A stretch of DNA of 10,263 nt from CAYLOP01 sp964385305 (GTDB lineage: Bacteria; Chloroflexota; Anaerolineae; Anaerolineales; E44-bin32), in NCBI GenBank assembly GCA_964385305.1, contig CAYLOP010000109.1, positions 1 to 10,263 on the forward strand, written 5' to 3'. Numbering within the stretch: position 1 is the first letter of the stretch; each line of letters begins with the position of its first letter. Below the pieces are notes generated by a model. That model saw nothing but the letters and a program-made list of their open reading frames with translations, was not told the DNA's origin and searched no databases. Below, piece by piece: positions 1-5,947 of this stretch. The position numbers were made by a program, and so were the translations under genes.

Positions 1-295
1 CGAGCGCGTGCTCCATATCGATGAACGCGCACACGCCTCCCATGCGCTGTGCCTCAGCTACGATGTGCTGGCAAAGTGTGGTTTTCCCGGAGGCTTCCGG
101 ACCAAAGACTTCTGTCACACGGCCGCGTGGAATGCCGCCCACGCCGATCGCTAAATCCAGCGCAAGCGCACCTGTTGGGATGGATTCGACCGTCAAGTGC
201 GACGCTTCGCCCAGGCGCATCACTGCGCCATCGCCGTAGCGTTTCTTGATCTCAACAACAGCCGTCTCCAAGGCTTTCTTACGGTCGTCGGACAT
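1..295 (-). CDS. recA: RecA recombinase, N-terminal part (cut by window edge)
   Basis: RecA is the ATP-dependent strand-exchange protein that coats single-stranded DNA, pairs homologous duplexes and triggers LexA self-cleavage in the SOS response. The 98 codons present begin MSDDRKKALETAVVEIKKRY and include RLGEASHLTVESIPTG, the Walker A loop GPEASGKTT (usual form GPESSGKTT) and IDMEHAL just before the edge, all in the RecA order and spacing. The rest of the ATPase core and the C-terminal domain lie outside the window. The ATG at 295 is preceded by GAGG with a 5-nt spacer, and its own promoter lies upstream. Two terminators separate it from the 6S RNA gene, so it appears to be transcribed independently. 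I did not recognise a LexA box. Identification is from sequence motifs and is very secure. Confidence 0.96.
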   Translation of the reverse strand, partial: MSDDRKKALETAVVEIKKRYGDGAVMRLGEASHLTVESIPTGALALDLAIGVGGIPRGRVTEVFGPEASGKTTLCQHIVAEAQRMGGVCAFIDMEHAL

Positions 296-326
296 TCCAG
301 CCTCGTGAAAAACCAGGATAAAAGAC

Positions 327-355
327 AGTTTACCTGAGATCGGAATATAGTGCAA
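327..355 (-). promoter_or_regulatory. Candidate recA promoter
   Basis: On the minus strand, TTGCAC (350-355) and TAAACT (327-332) are separated by 17 nt, giving a plausible sigma-70-type -35/-10 pair 32 nt upstream of the recA start codon. Each box is only a partial match to consensus. A perfect 8-bp palindrome, AGAATTCT (355-362), touches the -35 box and could be an operator, but it matches no LexA box that I know. Confidence 0.5.
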
Positions 356-370
356 GAATTCTCGCTCACA

Positions 371-399
371 CTAAGAAAGAATCCGACAAAGTCGGACTC
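371..399 (-). terminator. Rho-independent terminator upstream of recA
   Basis: On the minus strand a 9-bp stem with one G-U pair (arms 391-399 and 379-387) closes a 3-nt loop and is followed by TTTCTT. It lies between the 6S RNA gene and the recA promoter and is oriented to stop transcription coming from aspS/6S. Confidence 0.75.
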
Positions 400-438
400 T
401 CAAACGCTAAATCGGAAATGTTGCCTGAAAACGGCGTT

Positions 439-470
439 AAGCACAACAGCGACAGTTTGTCCTGTCGCTG
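439..470 (-). terminator. Hairpin terminator after the 6S RNA
   Basis: A perfect 9-bp GC-rich stem, CAGCGACAG/CTGTCGCTG (arms 462-470 and 447-455), closes a 6-nt loop and is followed on the minus strand by TTGTGCTT. The U-tract is broken, so termination may be incomplete; a second terminator follows about 50 nt on. It begins a few bases past the inferred 6S 3' end. Confidence 0.65.
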
Positions 471-475
471 CATTT

Positions 476-651
476 GGGAAGCACCCCGCCATGCCGTGTG
501 CCGCGTAGTTTTGAACCTGCCTTCGCAGGTGGGATCCTGCTCGTGGGTTTCACCTTGGCCGAAGCCTATCGTGTCCCCCAGCGAAGTCTGAACCCCATAT
601 CTCATTTGTTGGCTCAAAACCTTTTGCTGCATCACGCGCACAGCAGGGTCT
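476..651 (-). ncRNA. ssrS: 6S RNA
   Basis: 6S RNA binds housekeeping RNA polymerase as a mimic of an open promoter, lowers transcription in stationary phase, and is released by synthesis of a short pRNA. The inferred length of about 176 nt is typical. A long closing helix pairs the 5' segment ACCCTGCTGTGC (638-649) with the 3' segment GCATGGCGGGGT (483-494), including G-U pairs, and continues past a bulge with CGTG/CACG. The 5' side carries TTGAGCCAACAAATGAGATA, and the 3' side carries the hairpin CCTGC-GAAG-GCAGG (516-529) followed by TTCAAAACT, resembling the 3' central-bubble strand of many 6S RNAs. The tip has a GGC-TTCG-GCC hairpin (557-566). Ends are inferred from the promoter and closing stem, to within about 5 nt. 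A 91-codon reading frame across it is spurious. Confidence 0.88.
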
Positions 652-657
652 AGGCCA

Positions 658-686
658 TATATACCATGTTCACTCTATCTTGGCAA
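658..686 (-). promoter_or_regulatory. 6S RNA promoter, overlapping the 3' end of aspS
   Basis: TTGCCA (681-686, 5 of 6 consensus bases) and TATATA (658-663) are separated by exactly 17 nt on the minus strand. They predict a start near 650-651, which is where the 6S closing stem begins. The -35 box lies within the last aspS codons (Ile-Ala-Lys), so protein-coding and promoter functions share these bases. Confidence 0.75.
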
Positions 687-2472
687 TGTTTTTGGATTCC
701 ATCGACTCTTCAACCAACCGCAAATGGAGTTCTTTAAGCTGTTGCGCGTCGGCGGGTGAAGGTGCATTTGCCATCACATCACGCGCGGCCTGGTTCTTCG
801 GAAATGCGATCACTTCACGAATATGCGATTCGCCGGCGAATATTCTGCATAACCGGTCGATGCCCGGCGCGATCCCACCATGTGGCGGTGTGCCGAACTC
901 AAAGGCTTCGAGCATGTGACCGAAGCGTGCACTCGCCACATCGACTTCAAGCCCGATCAGTTGGAACACCTTCTCCTGAAGACTTCGGTTATGAATTCGG
1001 ATGCTGCCCCCTCCGACCTCGACACCATTCAGCACCATGTCGTACTGCTGCCCGCGCGCTTGCCCCGGGTCGCTATCGAGCAAGGGGATATCTTCCACCA
1101 TCGGTGCGGTAAAAAGATGGTGGCTGGGATCCCAACGCTCCTCTTCCTCATTCCATGTGACGAACGGGAAATCGGTAACCCAACAAAATGCCAGGATGTC
1201 GTCCTCCCAAAGCCCGAGGCGATCCCCGAGCAGGATTCGCAAACGTCCAAGCGCTTCAAACACAATCGCCGGCTTGTCGGCAACAAAAAGCAACAAATCG
1301 CCCGGTTCCGCTTCCATGCGCTCGAGTAATTCTTCCAGCCGTGCAGAATCGAGATGTTTCGCAAAGGAGGAACGTATCTCATCAGCTTCGCCCTTCGAGA
1401 TGTAGGCTAATCCCTTCGCGCCGAAAGATGCCGCGCATTCGTTCAGATCATCGATCTCGCGCCGGCTGTATCCACCGCAGTCCTTGGCGTTCAAGCCTCG
1501 AACCTGCCCTCCTTCAGCTACCGCTTGCTCAAATACTTTAAAGCCGGAGCCAGCGGCTAGATCTGTCACATCTTTAAGTTCAAGCCCAAATCGAATGTCC
1601 GGAGCGTCTCGGCCGAAGCGATCCATCACCTCTCCATAGGTAAATCGCGGCCAGGGTTTGGCCATCAGTTTCTTCTCAGGCAGAAGATGCTCGACCAAGG
1701 ATGTAAACAAATCCTCCGTCAGTTCCATCACATCCTCGCGCTCCACAAAAGACACCTCCAGGTCGAGTTGGGTGAACTCTGGCTGGCGGTCGCCGCGTTG
1801 ATCCTCATCGCGAAAACAGCGGGCAATTTGGAAATAGCGTTCAACACCTGCAACCATGAGCAGTTGCTTAAGCTGTTGCGGCGATTGCGGCAACGCATAG
1901 AACTCTCCAGGATGCACGCGGGATGGGACCAGGTAGTCACGTGCGCCCTCTGGCGTAGTCTTGAAGAGAATGGGAGTCTCAATCTCCCAGAATCCACGCT
2001 CGTCGAGGAAATCGCGTATGAATTTCACAACCCGGTAGCGTAATTCGAGAATGGCCTGCATGCGAGGCCGGCGAAGATCGAGATAGCGGTATTTCAAGCG
2101 CACCATCTCGTCCACATCGGTCTCCTCGTTGATGGGAAAAGGCGGCGTGTGCGCGGCGTTCAACACCTTTAGGGTTCTAACTTCGACCTCGATCTCACCC
2201 GTCGGTAGCCCTGGATTTTCCATTCCTTCCGGACGGCGGTGGACAACGCCCTCTACCTGGATGACCCATTCGTTGCGCACTTCTTCTGCGAGCTTATGTG
2301 CAGCACCAGACGTCTCCGGGTTCGCTACTACTTGCACGATGCCATCACGGTCACGCAGATCCAGAAATGCAACGCCACCGTGATCACGTCGACGGTTCAC
2401 CCAACCCGCCAGCGTTACGCGCTTCCCGACGTGTTCAGCCGTTAACTCACCGCACGAATGTGTCTTATACAT
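670..2472 (-). CDS. aspS: Aspartyl-tRNA synthetase, probably non-discriminating (Asp/Asn)
   Basis: A class II synthetase that joins aspartate to tRNA in the cytoplasm. From the chosen start it has 600 residues, the usual bacterial size. An N-terminal OB anticodon-binding fold (about 1-110) is followed by the catalytic core with motif 2 (FRDEDQRGD, about 220-228), a bacterial GAD insertion (about 295-405) and motif 3 (GIAPGIDRL, about 533-541). His31 and Gly83 match the residues linked to relaxed tRNA specificity in enzymes such as that of Pseudomonas aeruginosa; E. coli has Leu and Lys there. This enzyme may therefore also make Asp-tRNA(Asn) for GatCAB. Start: the frame opens at an ATG at 2484, but GGGAGG at 2477-2482 overlaps that codon and suits the ATG at 2472 (4-nt spacer), which also restores standard numbering. 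It has a strong promoter and a long leader. The last codons contain the 6S -35 box. Confidence 0.97.
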   Translation of the reverse strand: MYKTHSCGELTAEHVGKRVTLAGWVNRRRDHGGVAFLDLRDRDGIVQVVANPETSGAAHKLAEEVRNEWVIQVEGVVHRRPEGMENPGLPTGEIEVEVRTLKVLNAAHTPPFPINEETDVDEMVRLKYRYLDLRRPRMQAILELRYRVVKFIRDFLDERGFWEIETPILFKTTPEGARDYLVPSRVHPGEFYALPQSPQQLKQLLMVAGVERYFQIARCFRDEDQRGDRQPEFTQLDLEVSFVEREDVMELTEDLFTSLVEHLLPEKKLMAKPWPRFTYGEVMDRFGRDAPDIRFGLELKDVTDLAAGSGFKVFEQAVAEGGQVRGLNAKDCGGYSRREIDDLNECAASFGAKGLAYISKGEADEIRSSFAKHLDSARLEELLERMEAEPGDLLLFVADKPAIVFEALGRLRILLGDRLGLWEDDILAFCWVTDFPFVTWNEEEERWDPSHHLFTAPMVEDIPLLDSDPGQARGQQYDMVLNGVEVGGGSIRIHNRSLQEKVFQLIGLEVDVASARFGHMLEAFEFGTPPHGGIAPGIDRLCRIFAGESHIREVIAFPKNQAARDVMANAPSPADAQQLKELHLRLVEESMESKNIAKIE

Positions 2473-2497
2473 CATGCCTCCCATCGCACAAACATCA

Positions 2498-2528
2498 CGC
2501 CGCCCGGTCCGTTCGGCATCGGGCGGCG
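2498..2528 (-). other. GC-rich stem-loop just upstream of the aspS start
   Basis: A perfect 9-bp stem, CGCCGCCCG/CGGGCGGCG, closes a 13-nt loop and ends about 16 nt before the aspS ribosome-binding site. On the minus strand it is followed by TGATGTTTGTG, which is not a proper U-tract, so it is better read as a leader structure than as a terminator. It could act as an attenuator or affect translation; neither is shown. Confidence 0.5.
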
Positions 2529-2546
2529 ATGGATTCTACCAGCTCA

Positions 2547-2628
2547 GGTCTTGCTAGGCAGACAAGCCCTCCACCCGATCGCCCTTATGATCGGCGCTGG
2601 AATTATTTTGAAAAAGACCCACCTGCCT
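2547..2628 (-). other. Structured part of the aspS leader, possible pseudoknot or switch
   Basis: Within the leader of about 175 nt, AGGCAG (2623-2628) can pair with CTGCCT (2556-2561), and GGTCTT (2614-2619) with AAGACC (2547-2552). The order is A-B-A'-B', so the two helices form either a pseudoknot or alternative folds. The stretch between them holds a CCGATC/GATCGG hairpin (2575-2594). No T-box sequence (such as TGGNACCGCG) is present. Six-base matches can arise by chance in a leader this long, so confidence is low. Confidence 0.25.
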
Positions 2629-2652
2629 TATCATGTCAGCGCGTATGGTGTG

Positions 2653-2682
2653 ATTATAGCATTAGCTTCGAAACCAGGTCAA
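2653..2682 (-). promoter_or_regulatory. Strong promoter for aspS
   Basis: TTGACC (2677-2682), an 18-nt spacer and a perfect TATAAT (2653-2658) preceded by TGC, an extended -10 element, make this the best promoter in the window. It lies just downstream of the response regulator's stop codon. The predicted start is near 2646, about 175 nt before the aspS start codon, so aspS need not depend on readthrough. Confidence 0.8.
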
Positions 2683-2687
2683 CGCGA

Positions 2688-3071
2688 TTACTGTGAATTG
2701 AAATCACTCAGGCCCTGCAATACACCTTTAACAAGTTCATCCTTCGATACCGGTTTGGTTAGATATATGGTTGCTCCAGCGTCGATCCCGGCTTCTACAT
2801 CCTCCGGTTGGCTTTTTGCAGAGATCATAACCACCGGCAGATCCTTCAAATCTGGCTCTTCTCGGATATAACGACAGAGATCGATGCCCGAAATCTCAGG
2901 CATCATCACATCGAGAACAACCAGGGATGGTTTTGCTTCTTTAATGGCTTGGAGCGCTTTTTTTGCACCATGAACCACAACAGTTTGAAAACCCTCCGCC
3001 TCAAGCAACATTCCTAGCATACTGGCGGTTGTTGGCTCATCATCAACAATAAGGACGATAGACCGTGGCAT
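2688..3071 (-). CDS. Stand-alone response regulator (receiver domain only)
   Basis: A CheY-like phosphoacceptor protein of 127 residues, a complete receiver domain with no DNA-binding or enzymatic output domain. The acidic pocket is Asp10-Asp11, the phosphorylation site is Asp54 (VVLDVMMPE), the switch serine is Ser84 (VMISAK) and the conserved lysine is Lys106 (YLTKP). It probably relays a signal by protein contact with a kinase, another regulator or a target protein; no histidine kinase is in the window, so its partner is unknown. A GGGGAG ribosome-binding site lies 9 nt before the ATG. It sits between the molybdenum cofactor genes and aspS, with its own candidate promoter, and shows no clear functional tie to either. 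The family is certain, the pathway is not. Confidence 0.93.
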   Translation of the reverse strand: MPRSIVLIVDDEPTTASMLGMLLEAEGFQTVVVHGAKKALQAIKEAKPSLVVLDVMMPEISGIDLCRYIREEPDLKDLPVVMISAKSQPEDVEAGIDAGATIYLTKPVSKDELVKGVLQGLSDFNSQ

Positions 3072-3103
3072 AGATGTTTACTCCCCAGATGAGAATCTTG
3101 CTC

Positions 3104-3120
3104 GCTACGAAGTGCGTAGC
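3104..3120 (-). other. Leader hairpin upstream of the response regulator
   Basis: A perfect 6-bp stem, GCTACG/CGTAGC, closes the loop CACTT about 20 nt upstream of the response regulator's ribosome-binding site. No U-tract follows, so it is not a terminator. It may stabilise the transcript or affect initiation. Confidence 0.4.
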
Positions 3121-3157
3121 AGTCCCGTTTTCTCCTCCCTACGTTCTCGATATACAA

Positions 3158-3186
3158 AAGATACTGCACTCTTAGGATCCAGGCAA
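3158..3186 (-). promoter_or_regulatory. Candidate promoter for the response regulator
   Basis: On the minus strand, TTGCCT (3181-3186) and TATCTT (3158-3163) are 17 nt apart, each matching 4 of 6 consensus bases. It lies just after the last gene of the molybdenum cluster. I saw no convincing terminator between the two genes: AGGCAA/TTGCCT around 3181-3201 can form a 6-bp hairpin but no U-tract follows it. Confidence 0.45.
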
Positions 3187-3202
3187 GAGCAGCAATTGCC
3201 TT

Positions 3203-3793
3203 TCAAGCCCGCAACGCGTTCTCGTAGTCCTCCGGCGTGTCAACGTCAAACCGCACACCCGGATCTTCCACATCGAGGGTTTCCAAATGCGCTTCGTGCC
3301 GATCCAAGAAATCTCGCAAGCTTAATCCCTCCCCCAACGCTAGGATCTCCGGCCATAACGCATTCGGGATCAACAATGGATGTCCACGTCGGCCGCCAAA
3401 ACTAGGTGCGAGGATTCTATCGGGCATACGCCGCCATGCTACACAGAGCGCACGCACGGTTGAGGGAAGAAGAAGCGGATGATCACCCGGCATGATCAGC
3501 GCAGCCTCCACGGCTACCCTCTCAAGACTCCGCAAACCCAGCTTGACAGAATCCAGCATCTCAGCATTGGTCGTCTCGGGGCTGGTCAGGATATTCACTT
3601 TCAGCCCGCGCAGATGCTCCTCAACGAAGCCATAATTTTCCCCAGCGACAACAACAATCGGTTCAGCACCTGCGTCCTGGAAGATCGAGACCATATGGGC
3701 GATGAGTGCTGTTCCGTCTTTCCACGGTAGACTCATCTTCGGACGCCCCATACGACGAGAGCGGCCTGCCGCAAGGATCACGGTCGCGATCAT
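3203..3793 (-). CDS. MocA-like molybdopterin nucleotidyltransferase
   Basis: A 196-residue GT-A-fold nucleotidyltransferase of the MobA/MocA family. The nucleotide-binding signature LAAGRSRRMGRPK is at 7-19, the metal-binding PGDHPLL at 102-108, GRRGHP at 134-139 and the C-terminal DVDTPEDY at 183-190. Relatives transfer CMP (MocA) or GMP (MobA) to molybdopterin; next to a xanthine dehydrogenase-family enzyme, CMP transfer is more likely. It differs from the MocA half of the preceding gene, with GDHP in place of ADMP and no GDxGxR motif, so it may have another nucleotide or substrate. The frame is open upstream to 3868, but the ATG at 3793 has GGGGAG 6 nt before it and overlaps the preceding stop as ATGA, which settles the start and implies translational coupling. 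Confidence 0.88.
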   Translation of the reverse strand: MIATVILAAGRSRRMGRPKMSLPWKDGTALIAHMVSIFQDAGAEPIVVVAGENYGFVEEHLRGLKVNILTSPETTNAEMLDSVKLGLRSLERVAVEAALIMPGDHPLLLPSTVRALCVAWRRMPDRILAPSFGGRRGHPLLIPNALWPEILALGEGLSLRDFLDRHEAHLETLDVEDPGVRFDVDTPEDYENALRA

Positions 3794-5127
3794 GGCATAC
3801 TCCCCAACCGCTGAAAGTCCTCTTCGTTGTCCACATCGAAGAAAATGCGCTCGTCCCATGGCACCCATGCAGCAGAATATCGATAAAACAACCCCCTTCC
3901 GCCTTGATCACCGCGCACATCACGCAAGGCAGAGAACGTCCCCCTGTCGAACAGGACGGGATTGCCGCGCCGTCCAGCCGCGATAGGCGCCACAAGCGGT
4001 GCAAGGGTCTCCCGATGCATCTGGACCAAGGTGCACAGGAGATCATCACTCACCATCGGCATATCAGCCAGCAGCAGGATAGCCGCTTCCACTGAATCCT
4101 GAACGGCCTCCAGACCCGCAAGCATCGACGAACTCTGACCTTCAGCCCACATAGGATTCTCAATGAAATGTACGCCTTCGCATGCCAGTGCTTGTTGAAC
4201 CCGGGTCGCCTCAGCTCCGACCACGACCACAATCGGTTCAAGATCGGCATCCAGGGCGGCATGGAGCGCATACCACGCCAGCGGCTTCCCGCGCCATGGC
4301 AGAAGCTGCTTGAGAGAGCCCAATCGCTCCGAGCCACCAGCAGCAAGCACAACGCCTGCAACGCGGCCAAACACCTGTGTCGCCGGGGACTCGGACTGCA
4401 AGCTAGAAAGAATCACAGCACGGATCCTGGATGTCTGAAGTATACGCCTCGCGAGTCCCCCCCCAGCCGCGACACGCGCCTCCGTCTCAGCTTTATTGAG
4501 CAGAACGCGCACCTCCGCGCCTGCGGGCACCCCCTTCAAACCGCCCAACGGGTGGCAAAGCACTTGAACGATATGTGTCGGCTCGATGACACCGCCAGAG
4601 GGCAGCCCCGCTAATTGGCTGAGGATCTCAGGACGATGGACATACGCTTCGCCTAAGGCCTCGCCAATGACATCCAGTCCAACGATCGGCACTACAAGGT
4701 CTGTAAAAGGGGGGATTACAGGCTCATGCGCTGCAGGAGCTTTCAGGGAACGCCCGCGAGCGCCATCAGCCTCCACCAGCAACGTTGCCCCGACATCCCC
4801 AGCAATCCGGTGCACGTGCTCCATCAAGTCTGGGGATAAACCTGACCACTTTGGCTCCTCCTGTACCTCTCCAGCCGTCACAAGCACGATATGATACCTA
4901 TCCAAGCTGGCTTGGAGACTCTTGAGATCGGCGGCATCATGGAGGATCAAGTGGAAAGGGGCCAAATCCTTTTGGTGACGATGTAGTTTCGTTGTTGTCG
5001 ACAAGATTACTGGGGCATCTTCCGAAAGTTCAAGACCTAGCCGATGCATGGCGGTTGACTTTCCCCCAGCGCCAGTAAACGCAACAGTCTGCCCCTGCTG
5101 GACCCGCAGCGCCTTCACTAAACGCAT
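3790..5127 (-). CDS. YqeC-MocA fusion: selenium-dependent hydroxylase accessory protein joined to molybdenum cofactor cytidylyltransferase
   Basis: A two-domain protein of 445 residues. Residues 1 to about 250 are YqeC: a P-loop-like GAGGKST (19-25), STTTK (43-47), the signature EADGARGRSLKAP (119-131) and NKAE (211-214). YqeC proteins accompany selenium-dependent molybdenum hydroxylases; their exact reaction is unproven, but a role in placing selenium in the molybdenum centre is the usual proposal. Residues about 255-445 are MocA, which converts CTP plus molybdopterin to the cytosine dinucleotide form: LAAGGSERLGSLKQLLPW (261-278), GQSSSM (330-335), ADMP (354-357), GNP (388-390), GDQGGR (406-411) and DVDNEEDF (431-438). 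AGGAG precedes the ATG. It starts 1 nt after the yqeB stop and overlaps the next gene by 4 nt. Both halves look intact, and no frameshift is seen at the junction. Confidence 0.92.
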   Translation of the reverse strand: MRLVKALRVQQGQTVAFTGAGGKSTAMHRLGLELSEDAPVILSTTTKLHRHQKDLAPFHLILHDAADLKSLQASLDRYHIVLVTAGEVQEEPKWSGLSPDLMEHVHRIAGDVGATLLVEADGARGRSLKAPAAHEPVIPPFTDLVVPIVGLDVIGEALGEAYVHRPEILSQLAGLPSGGVIEPTHIVQVLCHPLGGLKGVPAGAEVRVLLNKAETEARVAAGGGLARRILQTSRIRAVILSSLQSESPATQVFGRVAGVVLAAGGSERLGSLKQLLPWRGKPLAWYALHAALDADLEPIVVVVGAEATRVQQALACEGVHFIENPMWAEGQSSSMLAGLEAVQDSVEAAILLLADMPMVSDDLLCTLVQMHRETLAPLVAPIAAGRRGNPVLFDRGTFSALRDVRGDQGGRGLFYRYSAAWVPWDERIFFDVDNEEDFQRLGSMP

Positions 5128-5128
5128 G

Positions 5129-5947
5129 CTACGCTCCTAGGCTTGCGCGGATCTGCGGCTGTGATAGCAACGCCTCGAGTACGCCTCCCCCAACAGCAAG
5201 CGATTTGTCGGAAATTTGGTAGCAATACGTTGGATCGCAGCGTGGATCCAGATCACCAACCTTTGCGCCCTCCTCGACGTGCAGACCGCTATGCAGTAAG
5301 CCGCGTAACGCCCCAGTAAATGGAGCATGTACGGGCATGCCGCCCACCTTGCCAACTGCCGTCCCTTTTGCCACCACGGATGCTAATGGTTTCATACCCT
5401 CGAATCGGCCTGAAGCAGGGGCGCGCAATACCCGATCGACATCATGACCTGCGACCTTCTCGGGAACGCCCGTATCATCCTGGGCGCTTCCCTCCCAAAA
5501 CACACGCCCCATATAATGCCCGCGATTGGTCTCGACAACAGCATGACAATCCACGCCAGCTGTGAAACCTGGGCCCATGCCGATGATGATGGGCGCTGCA
5601 TCTAAGGGGAGGTCAGAGGGAAGTTTGACCATGCGCCCATCTATGAGCGCGAGCAGCGGAAAGGCATGCCGAATTTCCGCGCTTGGATCAACGACAACCG
5701 GCACAACCTTGTTAGACAGCGCGCGCTTTGCTGCTCCAATATCGTCCACGCGGCGCGCCTTGATCTCCTCAACCAATGTCTCCCCCGCATAGATCGCTTC
5801 TGCGAAGGCTACAAGACGTCGCACCGCCAGCGGCATGGCGACCTCGGTGACTACAACTGCGAAGCCCGCTCGGTGCAAACGCACCGCCACACCTGTCGCG
5901 ACGTCTCCGCCGCCGCGGACGACGACAATTGGGTGGACCTCACTCAT
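5129..5947 (-). CDS. yqeB: YqeB, selenium-dependent molybdenum hydroxylase maturation protein
   Basis: A 272-residue member of the YqeB (EF2563) family, found in genomes that build selenium-dependent molybdenum hydroxylases. Its biochemical role is not established; the genetic association points to maturation of the Mo=Se(S) centre. An N-terminal Rossmann-like segment (VVVRGGGDVATGVAVRL, 8-24) leads into EVAMPLAVRRLVAFAEAIYAGE (35-56). The family signature GMGPGFTAGVDCHAVVETNRGH runs from 123 to 144. The C-terminal part, with RAPASGRF (175-182), PVHAPFTGALRGLLH (205-219) and VGDLDPR (230-236), resembles a biotinyl/lipoyl-type barrel-sandwich fold but has no obvious modification lysine. The ATG overlaps the stop of the upstream hydroxylase gene as ATGA. 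Its order with the hydroxylase and yqeC fits selenium-dependent hydroxylase loci. Confidence 0.92.
   Translation of the reverse strand: MSEVHPIVVVRGGGDVATGVAVRLHRAGFAVVVTEVAMPLAVRRLVAFAEAIYAGETLVEEIKARRVDDIGAAKRALSNKVVPVVVDPSAEIRHAFPLLALIDGRMVKLPSDLPLDAAPIIIGMGPGFTAGVDCHAVVETNRGHYMGRVFWEGSAQDDTGVPEKVAGHDVDRVLRAPASGRFEGMKPLASVVAKGTAVGKVGGMPVHAPFTGALRGLLHSGLHVEEGAKVGDLDPRCDPTYCYQISDKSLAVGGGVLEALLSQPQIRASLGA

Noticed and set aside
366..641. Minus-strand reading frame of 91 codons between aspS and recA
   Set aside because: It runs through the 6S RNA and both terminators, has no good ribosome-binding site and resembles no protein. The RNA structure explains the region.
2473..2484. Upstream ATG giving AspRS four extra residues (MGGM)
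   Set aside because: The ribosome-binding site GGGAGG overlaps that ATG and fits the ATG at 2472, which also gives standard AspRS numbering.
2473..2646. T-box riboswitch in the aspS leader
   Set aside because: No TGGNACCGCG-like T-box sequence, specifier-loop pattern or terminator with a U-tract could be found.
3181..3201. Terminator at the end of the molybdenum cofactor cluster
   Set aside because: AGGCAA/TTGCCT can form a 6-bp hairpin, but it is followed by GGATCC and no U-tract.
3794..3868. 25-residue N-terminal extension of the second MocA-like protein
   Set aside because: The family begins directly with the LAAG strand, and the ATG at 3793 has a ribosome-binding site and an ATGA overlap. 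The extension lies within the preceding gene.
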